Source of the DNA: Mycoplasma crocodyli MP145
Lineage (GTDB): Bacteria > Bacillota_I > Bacilli_A > Mycoplasmatales > Metamycoplasmataceae
Reading direction: 5' to 3'
Length of the DNA: 64,000 nt
Assembly (NCBI RefSeq): GCF_000025845.1
Contig: NC_014014.1
Coordinates: 801,747-865,746 of the forward strand
Part shown: positions 12,306-22,325 of the stretch, piece after piece
How positions within the stretch are numbered: position 1 is the first letter of the stretch
Layout of the letters: each line of letters opens with the position of its first letter
Program-made: the position numbers and the translations under genes
Notes under the pieces: model-generated
What the model saw: only the letters and a program-made list of their open reading frames with translations
What the model was told of the DNA's origin: nothing
Databases searched by the model: none

Positions 12306-13103
12306 TTATAATGTGAATGTTTTTAGAGATATATTTCTTTGTAAAGCAACTATATAAAAACTTGTGGTAATTGATTTATATAAGAAGAAAATTGTTCCCG
12401 AAAAACTTACTACTTCAAAAAATGTATATGCATCATATATTGAAGAAGGAAGTGTATTTATTCCAAACAATGTAGTACTTGAGATAGTACTTGCTGAAAA
12501 TGTAAATAACTTCATAAACGGAATTGCTACATCACTAACAATTAAGTAAAATGTTGGTAAATTATGTTTATCATATGAAGTTATAAATATGTTATTTAAT
12601 AAAAACATTACATATATAACTATTGGTCATAATATAATTAATGTTAAACCTATTTTAGCAATTTTAAAAATTCTAAAAAATAAGAATGGCGTAAATGTAA
12701 ATAGGAAAACATATAAAACAGCATAAATACCAAGACGTAAAAAGTTTATATTAATTCCTTCATCTGAAGGTTTTCCAGAAGCTCAAATTACTAAAAGCGA
12801 AATGAATAAATAACCTAAATTCAATAAAAATATAAATAAATTATTAATAATAAAAGAACTAATCTTAATTGTTTTTTTGTAGAAAAACAAAGAGTGGGTC
12901 ATTAAGGCTAAAACTATAAAAGAAATAGCAAGATGAGAATAATACATTAAAATATATTGTTGACTTTTAGCAACAAATGCTAAAAGTAGTGTTGGTAAAA
13001 TCAACAAAATTAAGGCTATTAAAGATTTATAAAATGTCCTTAATAAATCTTTTGAATTGTTTTTGTACTCACTTAAAAACAATTTAGAGTAGATTTTAAA
13101 CAT
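12306..13103 (-). CDS. multi-pass membrane protein, paralogue of the 16676-17443 product
   Basis: A 265-residue protein with about six hydrophobic segments and a basic N-terminus. Function not recognised. It aligns over its first 110 residues and again in the middle with the membrane protein at 16676-17443 (shared TFxKSL near residue 25, then a Leu-rich segment, SHL, NN-F, and an R-[IK]-x-K-I loop before a hydrophobic segment). I place the start at the ATG at 13103, not the one at 13106, because GGAGG is then five bases upstream. The ATG overlaps the stop of a 33-codon ORF by 8 bp. The general look is of an ABC-2-type permease without a partner ATPase, but this is only a possibility. Confidence 0.75.
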
Positions 13104-13197
13104 CATCACCTCCAAAATTGTTTACTAATTTATCAACATAAATATTTGTTGATATTTTAACCGAAAACGGTTTAAAAATTTTTTTTAATATTATCAT
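13096..13197 (-). CDS. 33-residue small ORF coupled to the membrane protein
   Basis: A short ORF running from ATG at 13197 to a TAA that overlaps the next gene's ATG in the 8-bp form ATGTTTAA. This overlap type recurs at five certain gene pairs in this window. An AAAGGGA sequence precedes the start. The product is basic at its N-terminus and ends FGGDDV. Its last 20 residues loosely resemble the end of the 144-residue protein at 17436-17870, which holds the same position before the paralogous membrane gene. It may be a real small protein, a translational-coupling leader, or a remnant of a longer gene. Confidence 0.45.
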   Translation of the reverse strand: MIILKKIFKPFSVKISTNIYVDKLVNNFGGDDV

Positions 13198-13320
13198 AAA
13201 AATCCCTTTAACACATTGTGTCATTAATATTTTACAATATAAAGCACGAATTAAAAATACAAAAAGAAACAAAAACTTTGTTTTTTTTGTATAAATATGA
13301 ATTTTTTATAAAAAATTAAA

Positions 13321-13350
13321 AAAATATTCACATTAAGTTGTGAATATTTT
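13321..13350 (-). terminator. terminator of the str operon
   Basis: Perfect 12-bp stem (13321-13332 with 13339-13350) and 6-base loop just after the fusA stop, with a T-run on the minus strand. Confidence 0.85.
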
Positions 13351-13362
13351 GTAAGAAAATAA

Positions 13363-15453
13363 TTATTCTTCATCCTTGTTTTGGATGTTTCTTTTTTTGA
13401 TAATTTCATCTGAAATATTTTTAGGGGTTTTTTCATAGTGATCGAATTGCATTTGGTATGTACCACGTCCACTTGTCATACTACGTAATTCTGTTGAATA
13501 ACCAAACATTTCAGCAAGAGGAACTGCAGCTCTAACTATTGTAGCACCATCGTTTCTTTGTTCTTGATCATTAACAAGTCCTCTACGACGTGATAAATCA
13601 CCAATAACATCTCCAATATGGTCACTAGGTACAACTACAGCAACGTCCATAATAGGTTCTAATAATACTGTACCAATAGCATCTTTTGCTTTTGTAAGTG
13701 CTTTAGAAGCAGCGATTTTATAAGCCATTTCAGACGAATCGACATCATGGTATGATCCATCAAATAATGTAGCTTTAACGTCAATCATTGGGTATCCAGC
13801 TAAAATACCAATAGCCATTTTTTCTTCAAGTCCTTTTTGAATTGGCTTAATATATTCCTTAGGAATTTTTCCACCAACAATTTTATCAACGAATTCAAAG
13901 CCTTTATCTGGATTAGGTTCAAATTTAAGTCATACGTGACCATATTGTCCTTTTCCACCCGATTGTTTAATATGTTTCCCTTCAACATCAGCTGTTTTTG
14001 TAATAGTTTCACGGTATGAAACTTGTGGAGCTCCAACTTTTGCTTGAACACCAAATTCTCTTTTTAGACGATCAACTATAATGTCAAGGTGTAATTCACC
14101 CATTCCAGCAATAATTGTTTGTCCTGTTTCTTCATCTGTATATGTTCTAAATGTCGGGTCTTCAGCAGCAAGTTTTTGAAGTCCTAATGAAAGTTTTTCT
14201 GTAGCAGCTTTTGATTCTGGTTCAAGTGCCTGAGAAATAACTGGTTCTGGAAACACCATTTTTTCAAGAACGATTTTTTGTCCTTTTTCAGCTATTAAAG
14301 TATCACCAGTTGTTGTATATTTAAGTCCAACAGCAGCAGCTATATCACCTGCTCTACATTCATCAAGTTCAGCACGGTTGTTTGCATGCATTTGAAGAAT
14401 ACGTCCTATTCTTTCTTTTTGTTCTTTAGTTGAGTTATACACATAAGTTCCCTTACCTAAAACTCCACGATAAACACGGAAGAATGTTAATGAACCAACA
14501 TATGGGTCATTCATTACTTTAAAAGCTAAAGCCGCAAATTCTCCATCATCTGTTGAAGGAACTTCAACAATTTCTTCATCTAGGTGTGCTTTAATTGCTG
14601 GAATATCAATTGGAGAAGGTAAATAATCAACAACAGCGTCAATCATCTTCTTAACACCCTTGTTTTTAAATGATGTTCCACAAACTACTGGGAAGAATTC
14701 TGATGTTAATGTAGCTTTTCTAATAGCTTCTTTAAATTCAGCCTCACTTACTTCTCCACCTTCTAATACAACCATCATTAATTCTTCATCATAGTTAGAA
14801 ACTGCTTCTAATAATTCTTGTCTTTTTAGTTCAACTGTATCTACTAAGTCGGCAGGAATTTCTGTTGGAAATTCTGTCTCATCAACTTCACCATTGTATG
14901 TGAAAGCTTGTCTTGTAACTAAATCAATAATCCCTTTAAAATTGCTTTCTGCTCCAATAGGTCATTGGATAGCAACTGCATTTCCACCTAAACGTGTTTT
15001 AACAGATGAAATAGATGCTGCAAAATCAGCTCCTGCTTTATCCATTTTATTAACATAAATTAATCTTGGAACTTTATAATTTGTAGCTTGTCTTCAAACT
15101 GTTTCTGTTTGAGGTTCAACTCCACTTTGTGCATCAAGAACTGCAACAGCTCCATCAAGTACACGTAGTGAACGTTCTACTTCTACTGTAAAGTCAACGT
15201 GACCTGGTGTATCAATAACGTTGATTCTTCTTCCTTTTCAAAATGCTGTTGTAGCAGCTGAAGTAATTGTTATACCACGTTCTTGCTCTTGAGCCATTCA
15301 GTCCATTTGAGCTCCACCATCATGTGTTTCTCCAATTTTGTGAATTTTCCCTGTGTGGAATAAAATTCTTTCTGTTGTTGTTGTTTTCCCTGCATCAATA
15401 TGGGCCATAATACCGATATTACGGTAATCTTTTAATTCATAATCTCTAGCCAT
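13363..15453 (-). CDS. fusA: translation elongation factor G
   Basis: A 696-residue EF-G, the GTPase that drives ribosomal translocation and, with RRF, recycling. The N-terminus [20 protein letters not shown] leads into the GTP-binding P-loop (DAGKTTT), then DTPGHVDF and NKMD; domains II to V follow at full length. The C-terminal region around [13 protein letters not shown] is characteristic. It is the third gene of rpsL-rpsG-fusA, 15 bases after rpsG, with only a weak Shine-Dalgarno (TTTAGG), so it probably relies on coupling to rpsG. Several Trp codons are TGA. tuf is not present here. Confidence 0.98.
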
Positions 15454-15468
15454 AAATAACCTAAACGA

Positions 15469-15939
15469 TTATCATCTAAAGTGTGCAAAAGCTCTGTTAG
15501 CTTCAGCCATCTTATGAGTATCTTCGCGTTTTTTAATAGCTCCACCTGTTTTGTTTGATGCATCAATGATTTCGTTAGCTAAACGAACATCCATTGTTTT
15601 TTCATTTCTCAATCTTGAGTATTGAACTAATCATCTTAATGATAATGTTTGTTTTCTACGTGTTGGAACTTCTGTAGGAACTTGATAGTTTGTTCCTCCG
15701 ATTCTTCTTGTTCTAATTTCTAATTGAGGTGTAATATTTTCAACCGCTGTTAAAAATACTTCTAATGGGTCTTTTTGTGTTTTTTCTTTAATAAGTTTAA
15801 AAGCTGAATATAAAATGTCTTGAGCTATAGACTTTTTACCATCAAGCATGATTGTATTAATAAGTTTTGTAACCATTACAGAGTTAAATACTGGATCAGC
15901 AAGTACTTCTCTTATTGGCGCACTTTTCTTTCTTGACAT
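15469..15939 (-). CDS. rpsG: 30S ribosomal protein S7
   Basis: A 156-residue primary 16S rRNA-binding protein that nucleates assembly of the 30S head. It starts [20 protein letters not shown] and contains [14 protein letters not shown], a hallmark of S7. In-frame TGA codons encode Trp in SLRWLVQYS and in the last residue before TAA. The start is preceded by AAAGGAG. It lies 27 bases after rpsL in the canonical str order. Confidence 0.97.
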
Positions 15940-15966
15940 AATGTCTCCTTTCGATAATTAATTAAA

Positions 15967-16383
15967 TTATTTAGCTTTTGGTTTTTTAGCACCATATAAG
16001 CTACGTCCTTGGTTACGTTTTGCTACTCCAGCAGCATCTTGTGTTCCTCTAACGATATGGTATCTTACCCCAGGTAAGTCCTTAACACGTCCTCCACGGA
16101 TTAGAACAACAGAGTGTTCTTGAAGGTTGTGTCCTTCTCCTGGAATATAAGCTGTAACTTCCATTCCATTTGATAATTTAACACGGGCATATTTACGTAA
16201 AGCCGAGTTAGGTTTTTTAGGTGTCATTGTTGCAACACGGGTACATACTCCACGTTTGAATGGAGAAGGCATTTTCTTAGCCTTTTTTTGTAATGAGTTA
16301 AAAATAATACTTAATGCAGGTGCATTTTGTTTCTTAGTTTTTGAACTACGACCATTTGTTACAAGTTGGTTTGTTGTAGGCAT
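15967..16383 (-). CDS. rpsL: 30S ribosomal protein S12
   Basis: A 138-residue decoding-centre protein. [12 protein letters not shown], the [18 protein letters not shown] loop and the [14 protein letters not shown] loop are the classical conserved segments where streptomycin-resistance changes map. The Lys of TPKKPNSAL is present, so the sequence is wild-type there. Shine-Dalgarno AAAGGAAG. First gene of the str operon. Confidence 0.98.
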   Translation of the reverse strand: MPTTNQLVTNGRSSKTKKQNAPALSIIFNSLQKKAKKMPSPFKRGVCTRVATMTPKKPNSALRKYARVKLSNGMEVTAYIPGEGHNLQEHSVVLIRGGRVKDLPGVRYHIVRGTQDAAGVAKRNQGRSLYGAKKPKAK

Positions 16384-16443
16384 TTCTACTTCCTTTCATA
16401 TTAGTTTTCTATTATGGACTATTTTTGTATAAATAGCTTATTA

Positions 16444-16449
16444 ATTATA
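16444..16449 (-). promoter_or_regulatory. -10 box (TATAAT) for the str operon
   Basis: A TATAAT about 60 bases upstream of the rpsL ATG, the best -10 match in the 292-base gap. No convincing -35 hexamer is seen, as is common in mycoplasmas. The rest of the gap (16384-16675) is AT-rich and holds the next operon's terminator. Confidence 0.5.
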
Positions 16450-16628
16450 TAACAACATATCCGTGTGTATCTTATTTTTTTTTATTTTTTATTTTACCAA
16501 AAGTACTAATTGGTAGTGTTTTATGTAAAAATAAAAACAGATTTATTATTTTTTGCAAAATTTTTGAAAAAGAATTTTATTAATATTTTAATTAATTTAT
16601 TTAAGTAAAAAGTAATGTTAAAAAGAAT

Positions 16629-16659
16629 AAAAACTCAAACAAAGAATGATTGAGTTTTT
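16629..16659 (-). terminator. hairpin terminator after the membrane-protein operon
   Basis: AAAAACTCAA and TTGAGTTTTT pair around an 11-base loop. It lies 17 bases past the stop at 16676. The A/T ends make it work in either direction. Confidence 0.8.
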
Positions 16660-16675
16660 CTGATATTTTATTTTT

Positions 16676-17443
16676 TTAAGAAAGTGTTAATGTTTTTTTA
16701 ATTTCATTTACAAACGTAAAGTAGCTTTTTATACATCAATAAGAGATAAATAATAGACTTGTATAACTAAATAAATCTAGTAGAACTCTATTGTCATAAT
16801 ATGAATTTAACATAAGTCTTTGACCTTTATTAATTAATATTTCGCTTAGGAATTTAAGTTTATAAAACGGAACTAAGACATCTAAAATTATATTATTAAA
16901 TGAATCTGGTGAATTTTTTGAAATACTTGGAAAGATTAATAAAGCTGCAATTAATAATATAGGATATAAGATCACAGCTAGTATTGCGAAATGTAATATT
17001 TTAATTTTTCTAATCAATAAAAATGGTATGAATGAATTTATTAAGAAAGTAAAGAATGTATAAATAAATAATTTAGCAAAATCAATACTTAGTTTAGATT
17101 CATCTTTGTTTAAATTAATTAACAAAGAAAAACCTAGTAAGATTCATAAATATATAGATACAATAAAATTCAAGAAAAAGTTATTGAATAAATAATTTTT
17201 GATATTTGTTTTTCTTTTATTCATAAACAAATGAGTTAAAGAATATGTTACAACTAAAGGCATCATGACTAAATGACTAAAAGTAAATGCTTTTATATTA
17301 ATGTAAAATGATGATGAAACAAAAACAATTAATCAACATAAAATAAGAAGACATAGAAACACTAAAGATTTTAAGAAAGTATTTAAAAAACTTTTTTTCA
17401 AATCATTTTGTTCATTCAGTATAAATAATTTTAATTTATTCAT
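16676..17443 (-). CDS. multi-pass membrane protein, paralogue of the 12306-13103 product
   Basis: A 255-residue protein with about six membrane segments and an N-terminal amphipathic stretch containing two Asn/Lys-rich motifs. Function not recognised. Similarity to the product of 12306-13103 is visible across the first three TM segments and around RKIKI before the fourth. Its start ATG overlaps the stop codon of the upstream 144-residue gene in the 8-bp form ATGAATAA, so the two are translationally coupled. Shared topology and partner layout suggest a duplicated two-gene unit on either side of the str operon. Confidence 0.78.
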
Positions 17444-17870
17444 TTTGACCTTCAAACTTAACTATAATGTCCATGTTAGTCATTCATGATACAAAATTAT
17501 CAGAGTTAGCAGATGGCGTTGATACGGTATATTCAATTTTAGATAAATCAAAATCTATTTTTTCATTTTCATTAATGATAATATCGGTTTTTTTAGCCCA
17601 TTCATCATAATATTTTTCATATACAGTTGTATACTCCATACCTGGACCACCAGCTCAAATTGCTCTTCTATAAGCTTTAAATAATTCAAGAGGTAAAAAA
17701 GCATTAAGAAGACTCCCATAATTTAATATTATCGTCGAGTCCTTCGTGATTAAATTACCACTTGTTGACAAAACTCCTAATACACTAATATCATCTATTA
17801 CATTATTTGTAGAATTAATAGAAGTATTATTAATATTTGTTTCGTTGTTAATTTCTCCTAAAAAAATCAT
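17436..17870 (-). CDS. hypothetical 144-residue protein coupled to the membrane protein
   Basis: A soluble protein starting MIFLGEINNETNINN, with an Asn/Thr/Ser-rich first half, a hydrophobic patch near ILNYGSLLNAFLPLELF (about 50-65), a GGPGMEYT turn after a TGA-encoded Trp, and an acidic second half. I recognise no family. Start is supported by AAGGAGAG. It is followed with 8-bp overlap by the 6-TM protein, so the two probably work together, perhaps as a membrane complex. Confidence 0.72.
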
Positions 17871-17951
17871 TTCTCTCCTTTAAGTGTTTAAAAACACAAA
17901 TTTATTTTAGATTTTTTTAATGAATTAAAAATTCAACTTTAAGGAGTGAAA

Positions 17952-18041
17952 ATGGAATGAATTAATATTTATTATTTTTATAAAAAAATATGTTTTTTGA
18001 AAATTTTGACTTCATTATTGTTTGTGTATTTAAAAAAATAA
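17952..18041 (+). CDS. possible 29-residue hydrophobic peptide on the + strand
   Basis: In the gap between two minus-strand genes, the + strand has AAGGAG, five bases, then ATG, and 29 codons to TAA. The peptide begins MEWINIYYFYKK and continues as a single hydrophobic segment ending VYLKK; its Trp is a TGA codon. The bidirectional hairpin at 18032-18059 sits on its stop and would terminate a + strand transcript. The look is that of a small membrane peptide or type I toxin, but no good + strand promoter is seen and chance is possible. Confidence 0.3.
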
Positions 18042-18059
18042 GTTAAACCTTATTTTTTT
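18032..18059 (-). terminator. bidirectional terminator overlapping a gene end
   Basis: Perfect 11-bp stem (18032-18042 with 18049-18059), 6-base loop, with poly-A and poly-T ends. The stop codon and last codons of the 18050 gene lie inside the stem. Confidence 0.75.
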
Positions 18060-19012
18060 GTTTTATTATCAGCTTTTGTTATTTTTATTATTTGAATGAT
18101 TAATTCATCTTTTTCAATTTCTTCATAACCGAAAATATGAAGTTTTTGAGCTATTTGGAAAAGCGAGTCATTAGGTAAATCTTGAAGCTTATTGAATGAT
18201 TCGACGTCAGTTTTTTCGAGACCTTTTTTAATAAGTTTAAGTTCTAGGTTGTTTGGTTTATTTGAAGAATCAGTTTTTTCACTTATAATTTCTGCTTCTG
18301 GTGTGTTATCTTGACTTTTAACTTGTTGAGCACCTGATAGACCACCAAACAAATTAAATAAATCTTGCGATCCTGATTGACCAGCAGCTTTACTTAATTG
18401 TTCAATCATTTTCATGTTTCTTTCTCTAGTAACGTATGCAGCAAAAGCTCTTCTTATAAAACTTGCTTCTCTACCAAATATAACTCATATAGCAATATAT
18501 AAAACAGATGAAACGATTGTTATAATATTGGATGCAAACTTAAGATTAGGTTTAGAAACTCCTCTTGTTAATATAGTAACTAGGAATATTACATTAATGA
18601 TTACCAACAAACCAATTATTGTTGTTGGTCAACCAGATAAATGGTGAAATGATTTATTTTTGTATGAAGTTACTACACCTTTAACATATAAAATTAGAGC
18701 TACAACCAAACAAACTGATTGCAAAATATTTTGTAATAATGGACCAGTTGCATAAGCATTTAGTGCAACCGCTTCTAATTCGCTTGTTGGTTTAGATTTA
18801 TAAGCATCACTTAGTTTAAGTGTGTCGACAAACGAGGCAATAATAGCGTTTTTTTCAAGTCCAACTAAAACAAGATTAACTATTGATATTATTAATAGGA
18901 TAACTATTGAAACTAAAAAACCTCAAATTCAAATTCTAAATGTGTCTTTTTCATGATTTGCAAAGAGTTCTTCTTTTGTATTAAATGATAAATAATCTTT
19001 TTTCTTTAACAT
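18050..19012 (-). CDS. conserved membrane protein, four TM segments and cytosolic tail
   Basis: A 320-residue protein. After a charged N-terminus, hydrophobic segments occur at about 28-50, 80-105, 120-145 and 155-178. The remaining 140 residues are soluble and helical, with a Gln/Ser/Gly-rich stretch (about 210-230) and a C-terminal region that resembles a small helical protein-binding fold. I do not recognise a named family. The ATG is preceded by AAGGAGAG. It lies 32 bases downstream of rluD on the same strand and could be co-transcribed with it. The region 17871-17951 downstream is AT-rich with short palindromes only. Confidence 0.75.
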
Positions 19013-19044
19013 TTCTCTCCTTATATTACTTGTTAATTATACAA

Positions 19045-19983
19045 TTATAAATTAATATCATTGTCTTTTTCATTTTTTATAAATGTTTCAAAATCAAAAT
19101 CACAGATTCCAAATTCCTTTGGTGGATTCGAATAAATAATGATTTTTTTATTTGTTATTGGATGAACAAATTCAAGCCTATATGCATGCAATCTTTGATT
19201 AAAATCATCGACTTTTTTTCCATATGTTGAATCGCCAAAAATTGGATTGTTTATATATGCACAATGAACTCTTATTTGATGTGTTCTTCCAGTTTCAAGA
19301 GTTGCTTTTACAAGACATTTTGGTTGATTGTCAAAGTAAAAACTCTTAAGCATTTCAAGGTTGGTAATTGCATGTTTAGAATTTGAATTTGTGACACTCA
19401 TTTGTTGTCTATTTTTTACGTCTCTACCTATAGGCAAGTCTAATTTCATCTTTTTACTTTTTAAAACACCATCACAAATAGCAAAATATTTTCTATTAAT
19501 TGACTTGTTTGAAAAACCTTCTGAAAGTAGTTGGTGAACTTCATTTGTTTTAGCAACTATTAATAGACCACTTGTATCCTTATCTATGCGATGTACTATG
19601 CCAGGTCTAAGTAAGCCATTTTCATTTGAAAGATTATTTTTAAAATGAAATAGTAAGGCATTAACTAGCGTGTTTTCATGATGTCCTGGAGCAGGATGAA
19701 CAACCATTCCACTTGGTTTTTTAATAACTAATAAGTGTTCATCTTCATACGCTATATCAAGATCAATGTCCTGTGCTTCAATGTGAATTTCTTTATCAAT
19801 TAATTTTGTAACACTGATTACTTGACCTTCTCTAACAATAAATTTCGGTTGATTTACTACAACATCATTTACAAAAACAGCCTTTTGTTCAATCAAGGCT
19901 TTTATATCATTTCTTGAAATTTCAGAATTGTTTGATATATATTTATCAATTCTTTCTTTATATGTAACTTCTATTTTTAACAT
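19045..19983 (-). CDS. rluD: RluD-family 23S rRNA pseudouridine synthase
   Basis: A 312-residue enzyme with an N-terminal S4 RNA-binding domain (about 1-60) and the pseudouridine synthase core. The motif GIVHRIDKDTSGLL holds the catalytic Asp (D134), and RTHQIRVH lies downstream as in RluA/RluD enzymes. Length and domain order fit RluD, which modifies helix 69 of 23S rRNA. RluC-type specificity cannot be excluded. I chose the ATG at 19983 over an in-frame ATG five codons upstream because TATAAT ends exactly six bases before it, giving a leaderless message; there is no Shine-Dalgarno for either start. Confidence 0.92.
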   Translation of the reverse strand: MLKIEVTYKERIDKYISNNSEISRNDIKALIEQKAVFVNDVVVNQPKFIVREGQVISVTKLIDKEIHIEAQDIDLDIAYEDEHLLVIKKPSGMVVHPAPGHHENTLVNALLFHFKNNLSNENGLLRPGIVHRIDKDTSGLLIVAKTNEVHQLLSEGFSNKSINRKYFAICDGVLKSKKMKLDLPIGRDVKNRQQMSVTNSNSKHAITNLEMLKSFYFDNQPKCLVKATLETGRTHQIRVHCAYINNPIFGDSTYGKKVDDFNQRLHAYRLEFVHPITNKKIIIYSNPPKEFGICDFDFETFIKNEKDNDINL

Positions 19984-19989
19984 GTATGA

Positions 19990-19995
19990 ATTATA
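19990..19995 (-). promoter_or_regulatory. -10 box of rluD, probably leaderless
   Basis: TATAAT, six bases, then ATG. The same geometry is seen at 57-62, 52549-52554 and 59441-59446. Confidence 0.6.
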
Positions 19996-20126
19996 CAAAA
20001 AGATTTTAAATTAATATGTATTATTATTGTTAAATATAAGTGTAAATTTCAAAGTTTTTCTATCTCTAAAATATCTTAGTGTTTCAGTTTTCAAGAGTAT
20101 ACAAATAAAAATGATTTTTTGTTTTC

Positions 20127-22325
20127 TTATAAATTAATTTTTTCTTCAAGTTTAAGATTAAATTCATTAATAGCTTCATATTCGATCGTTTTTGCATTAA
20201 GTAAAAATTTTAAACTTTTGAAAAAGGCGTCGAACCTAATTTTATCAGTTAGAGATTTAAAAGTTATTACAATTCCAAACCTGATATCATATTTTTTTGA
20301 AAATCTATTATTTTTAATAATTTGAAGACCTCATTTTTTTGCCTTATAGGTTTTCTTAGGAAGAACTCTTTCTTTAAATTCACCTATAACTTTTACATTT
20401 TCTCATTTACTGAAAAACATTCTGGCGTCTTTTTCGTTTAAAGGAATATCGTCATCGCTATTTTGAGGATCGTGTGAAATATCTTTAATTTTATCCGGTT
20501 CGGATAATCTACCAAACTTTATATTTAGTTCCGTATTTGTATAATCTACACCCATGTTTCTTGAGCACTCAGGAAAATAAGACATGACCGCTTTAATTTT
20601 ATATGGATATTTTTCTTCAATATCAGGTATCAATATATCATCAATATATGTTTTATATGAACTAGATATTCCGGAAGTTATAATTTTTACTTCATCTTCT
20701 TTAGAAAAGATAACATCATTTATACTTATTGGAACAACGCCATGACCCATGTATTTGGATGTTTCATAATCTAATTTATTCCATTTAACTGCCGAATCTA
20801 TAATTAGAGCTTTTGCTTCTTCTTTGGAAAAATTCATTGTATGAATAAGATATGCAACTTTTCTTGATATTCACGGAGCAGCAATAGATGTTCCGAAAGA
20901 ATAATCAAAACTTCCATTTCTCACCACTTGCTGTTGATCATCTACTGTTCCTCCATAATACGAAACATCAGGTTTAGTAAAAAAATGTAAAACCTTACCA
21001 CATCTAGAATAACTAGTTGGTCTATTGTTTTTATCAACGGAGTTAACTACTAATGAGTTTATAGAATCTGCTGGAGACCCAATACGTATTTCTTGATTAA
21101 GATTATTTTTATTTGTTCCTGAAATAACAAAAATTACATCAAATTCAATTTGTATTTTATCAATTTCAAATCCACCAAGTGAAATTGAATTATTGCTTGT
21201 TTCGTAGCTTGTACCAAAAGATAAGTTTCAAACTTTTATATCCCTGTTTTCACTTACTATGTCTCTTATTCTATTGAATAAATCAATATTATTAAATGAA
21301 GAATTATCTGGTTTTATTGAAAAATGTCTAACCCTAAAATTTCCACAGCCATCATTTAAATTAGGATTTAATCTATGACCATCAACCAAAATTGAAGAAA
21401 CGACTAAAGAGTGATCGCTTTGGTTTGAAGAACTTGAATTATTTAAATTATGGACATCTACTCATTTTGAAAAATAAGAGTTATTTGAACAATCGTCATC
21501 CAACAAACCAATAGTAGGCTCATTTTTAGGATCATCTATTTTAATGTTTAACTTATTATAACTTATAGAATTGCTAAGTTCGTCAAAATCAGATAACGCT
21601 TGACTTTCGAGACCTATTAAAAAGGGTACCTTTTCTAAGATTAACTTAAGCTCATCCTCATATGCTAAGAAAGTTTTATGATCTCTTCTCAAGAATTTTA
21701 TCTTTGATAAATCAACACCTAAATCATTTAAAATTTTTTTAGTATCTCTTTTGGTGTTATAAAACGTTATTATTTTATTTATTTTATTATCTAAATCGAC
21801 CGATGTTTTTATTTCTATCAAATCAATGTAAAAAACATCAATAATTATTTTTTTAAATTTTGGTTTTAATATACTGGAAGATTTTGTTTTTTTACCATAA
21901 ATCTTATTTAAAACTTCATTATTGATTACAGTTATATCGGCTTTTTTAAAAAAATCAATAATTTTATTTAATTCATCAATTGCACAATAAATTTTTTCAA
22001 TTGGTATCGTATAAACATAGGCATGTTTTAACTCACTGTATTGATAAAAAGAACCTACAATATTATCATTACTAATGTTAAAAAGCCCACTAATAAGATT
22101 TGATTTAGAAGTTGTTTTATTATAGTAAACAGTTATTATTGGATCGACATTAATTGGAACGGTTTTTCAATAATTAACAACATTTATTAAGTTATTCAAA
22201 ATGATTTCTAGTCTTTCGGTTTTTAAATAACTATTATTAGGAAGCATTTTTTCAAAATTAAATTTACGTTCTTCACGCTTAAAAGAATTATTTATTACAA
22301 TTAAACTATTATATTTTTTATTCAT
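20127..22325 (-). CDS. subtilisin-like serine protease (S8), ietS-like partner of an AAA ATPase
   Basis: A 732-residue cytosolic protein without signal peptide. The subtilase core starts after about 265 residues of N-terminal domain: Asp in IGLLDDD (D276), His in SDHSLVVSSIL (H305; the usual HGT is HSL), the oxyanion Asn in VISGTN, and Ser in FGTSIAAPW (S480). All catalytic residues are present. A C-terminal domain of about 200 residues ends in a beta-rich segment. It follows the AAA ATPase gene with an 8-bp overlap. Stand-alone pairs of an AAA ATPase and an S8 protease are known as ietAS, reported as plasmid-stability and antiphage defence modules. The neighbouring type I R-M system supports a defence role. 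This assignment is inference from architecture. Confidence 0.75.

Noticed and set aside
13155..13178. ACCG-AAAA-CGGT hairpin upstream of the membrane-protein gene as a terminator
   Set aside because: The stem is short with a bulge and lies inside the 33-codon ORF; the fusA terminator at 13321-13350 is far better.
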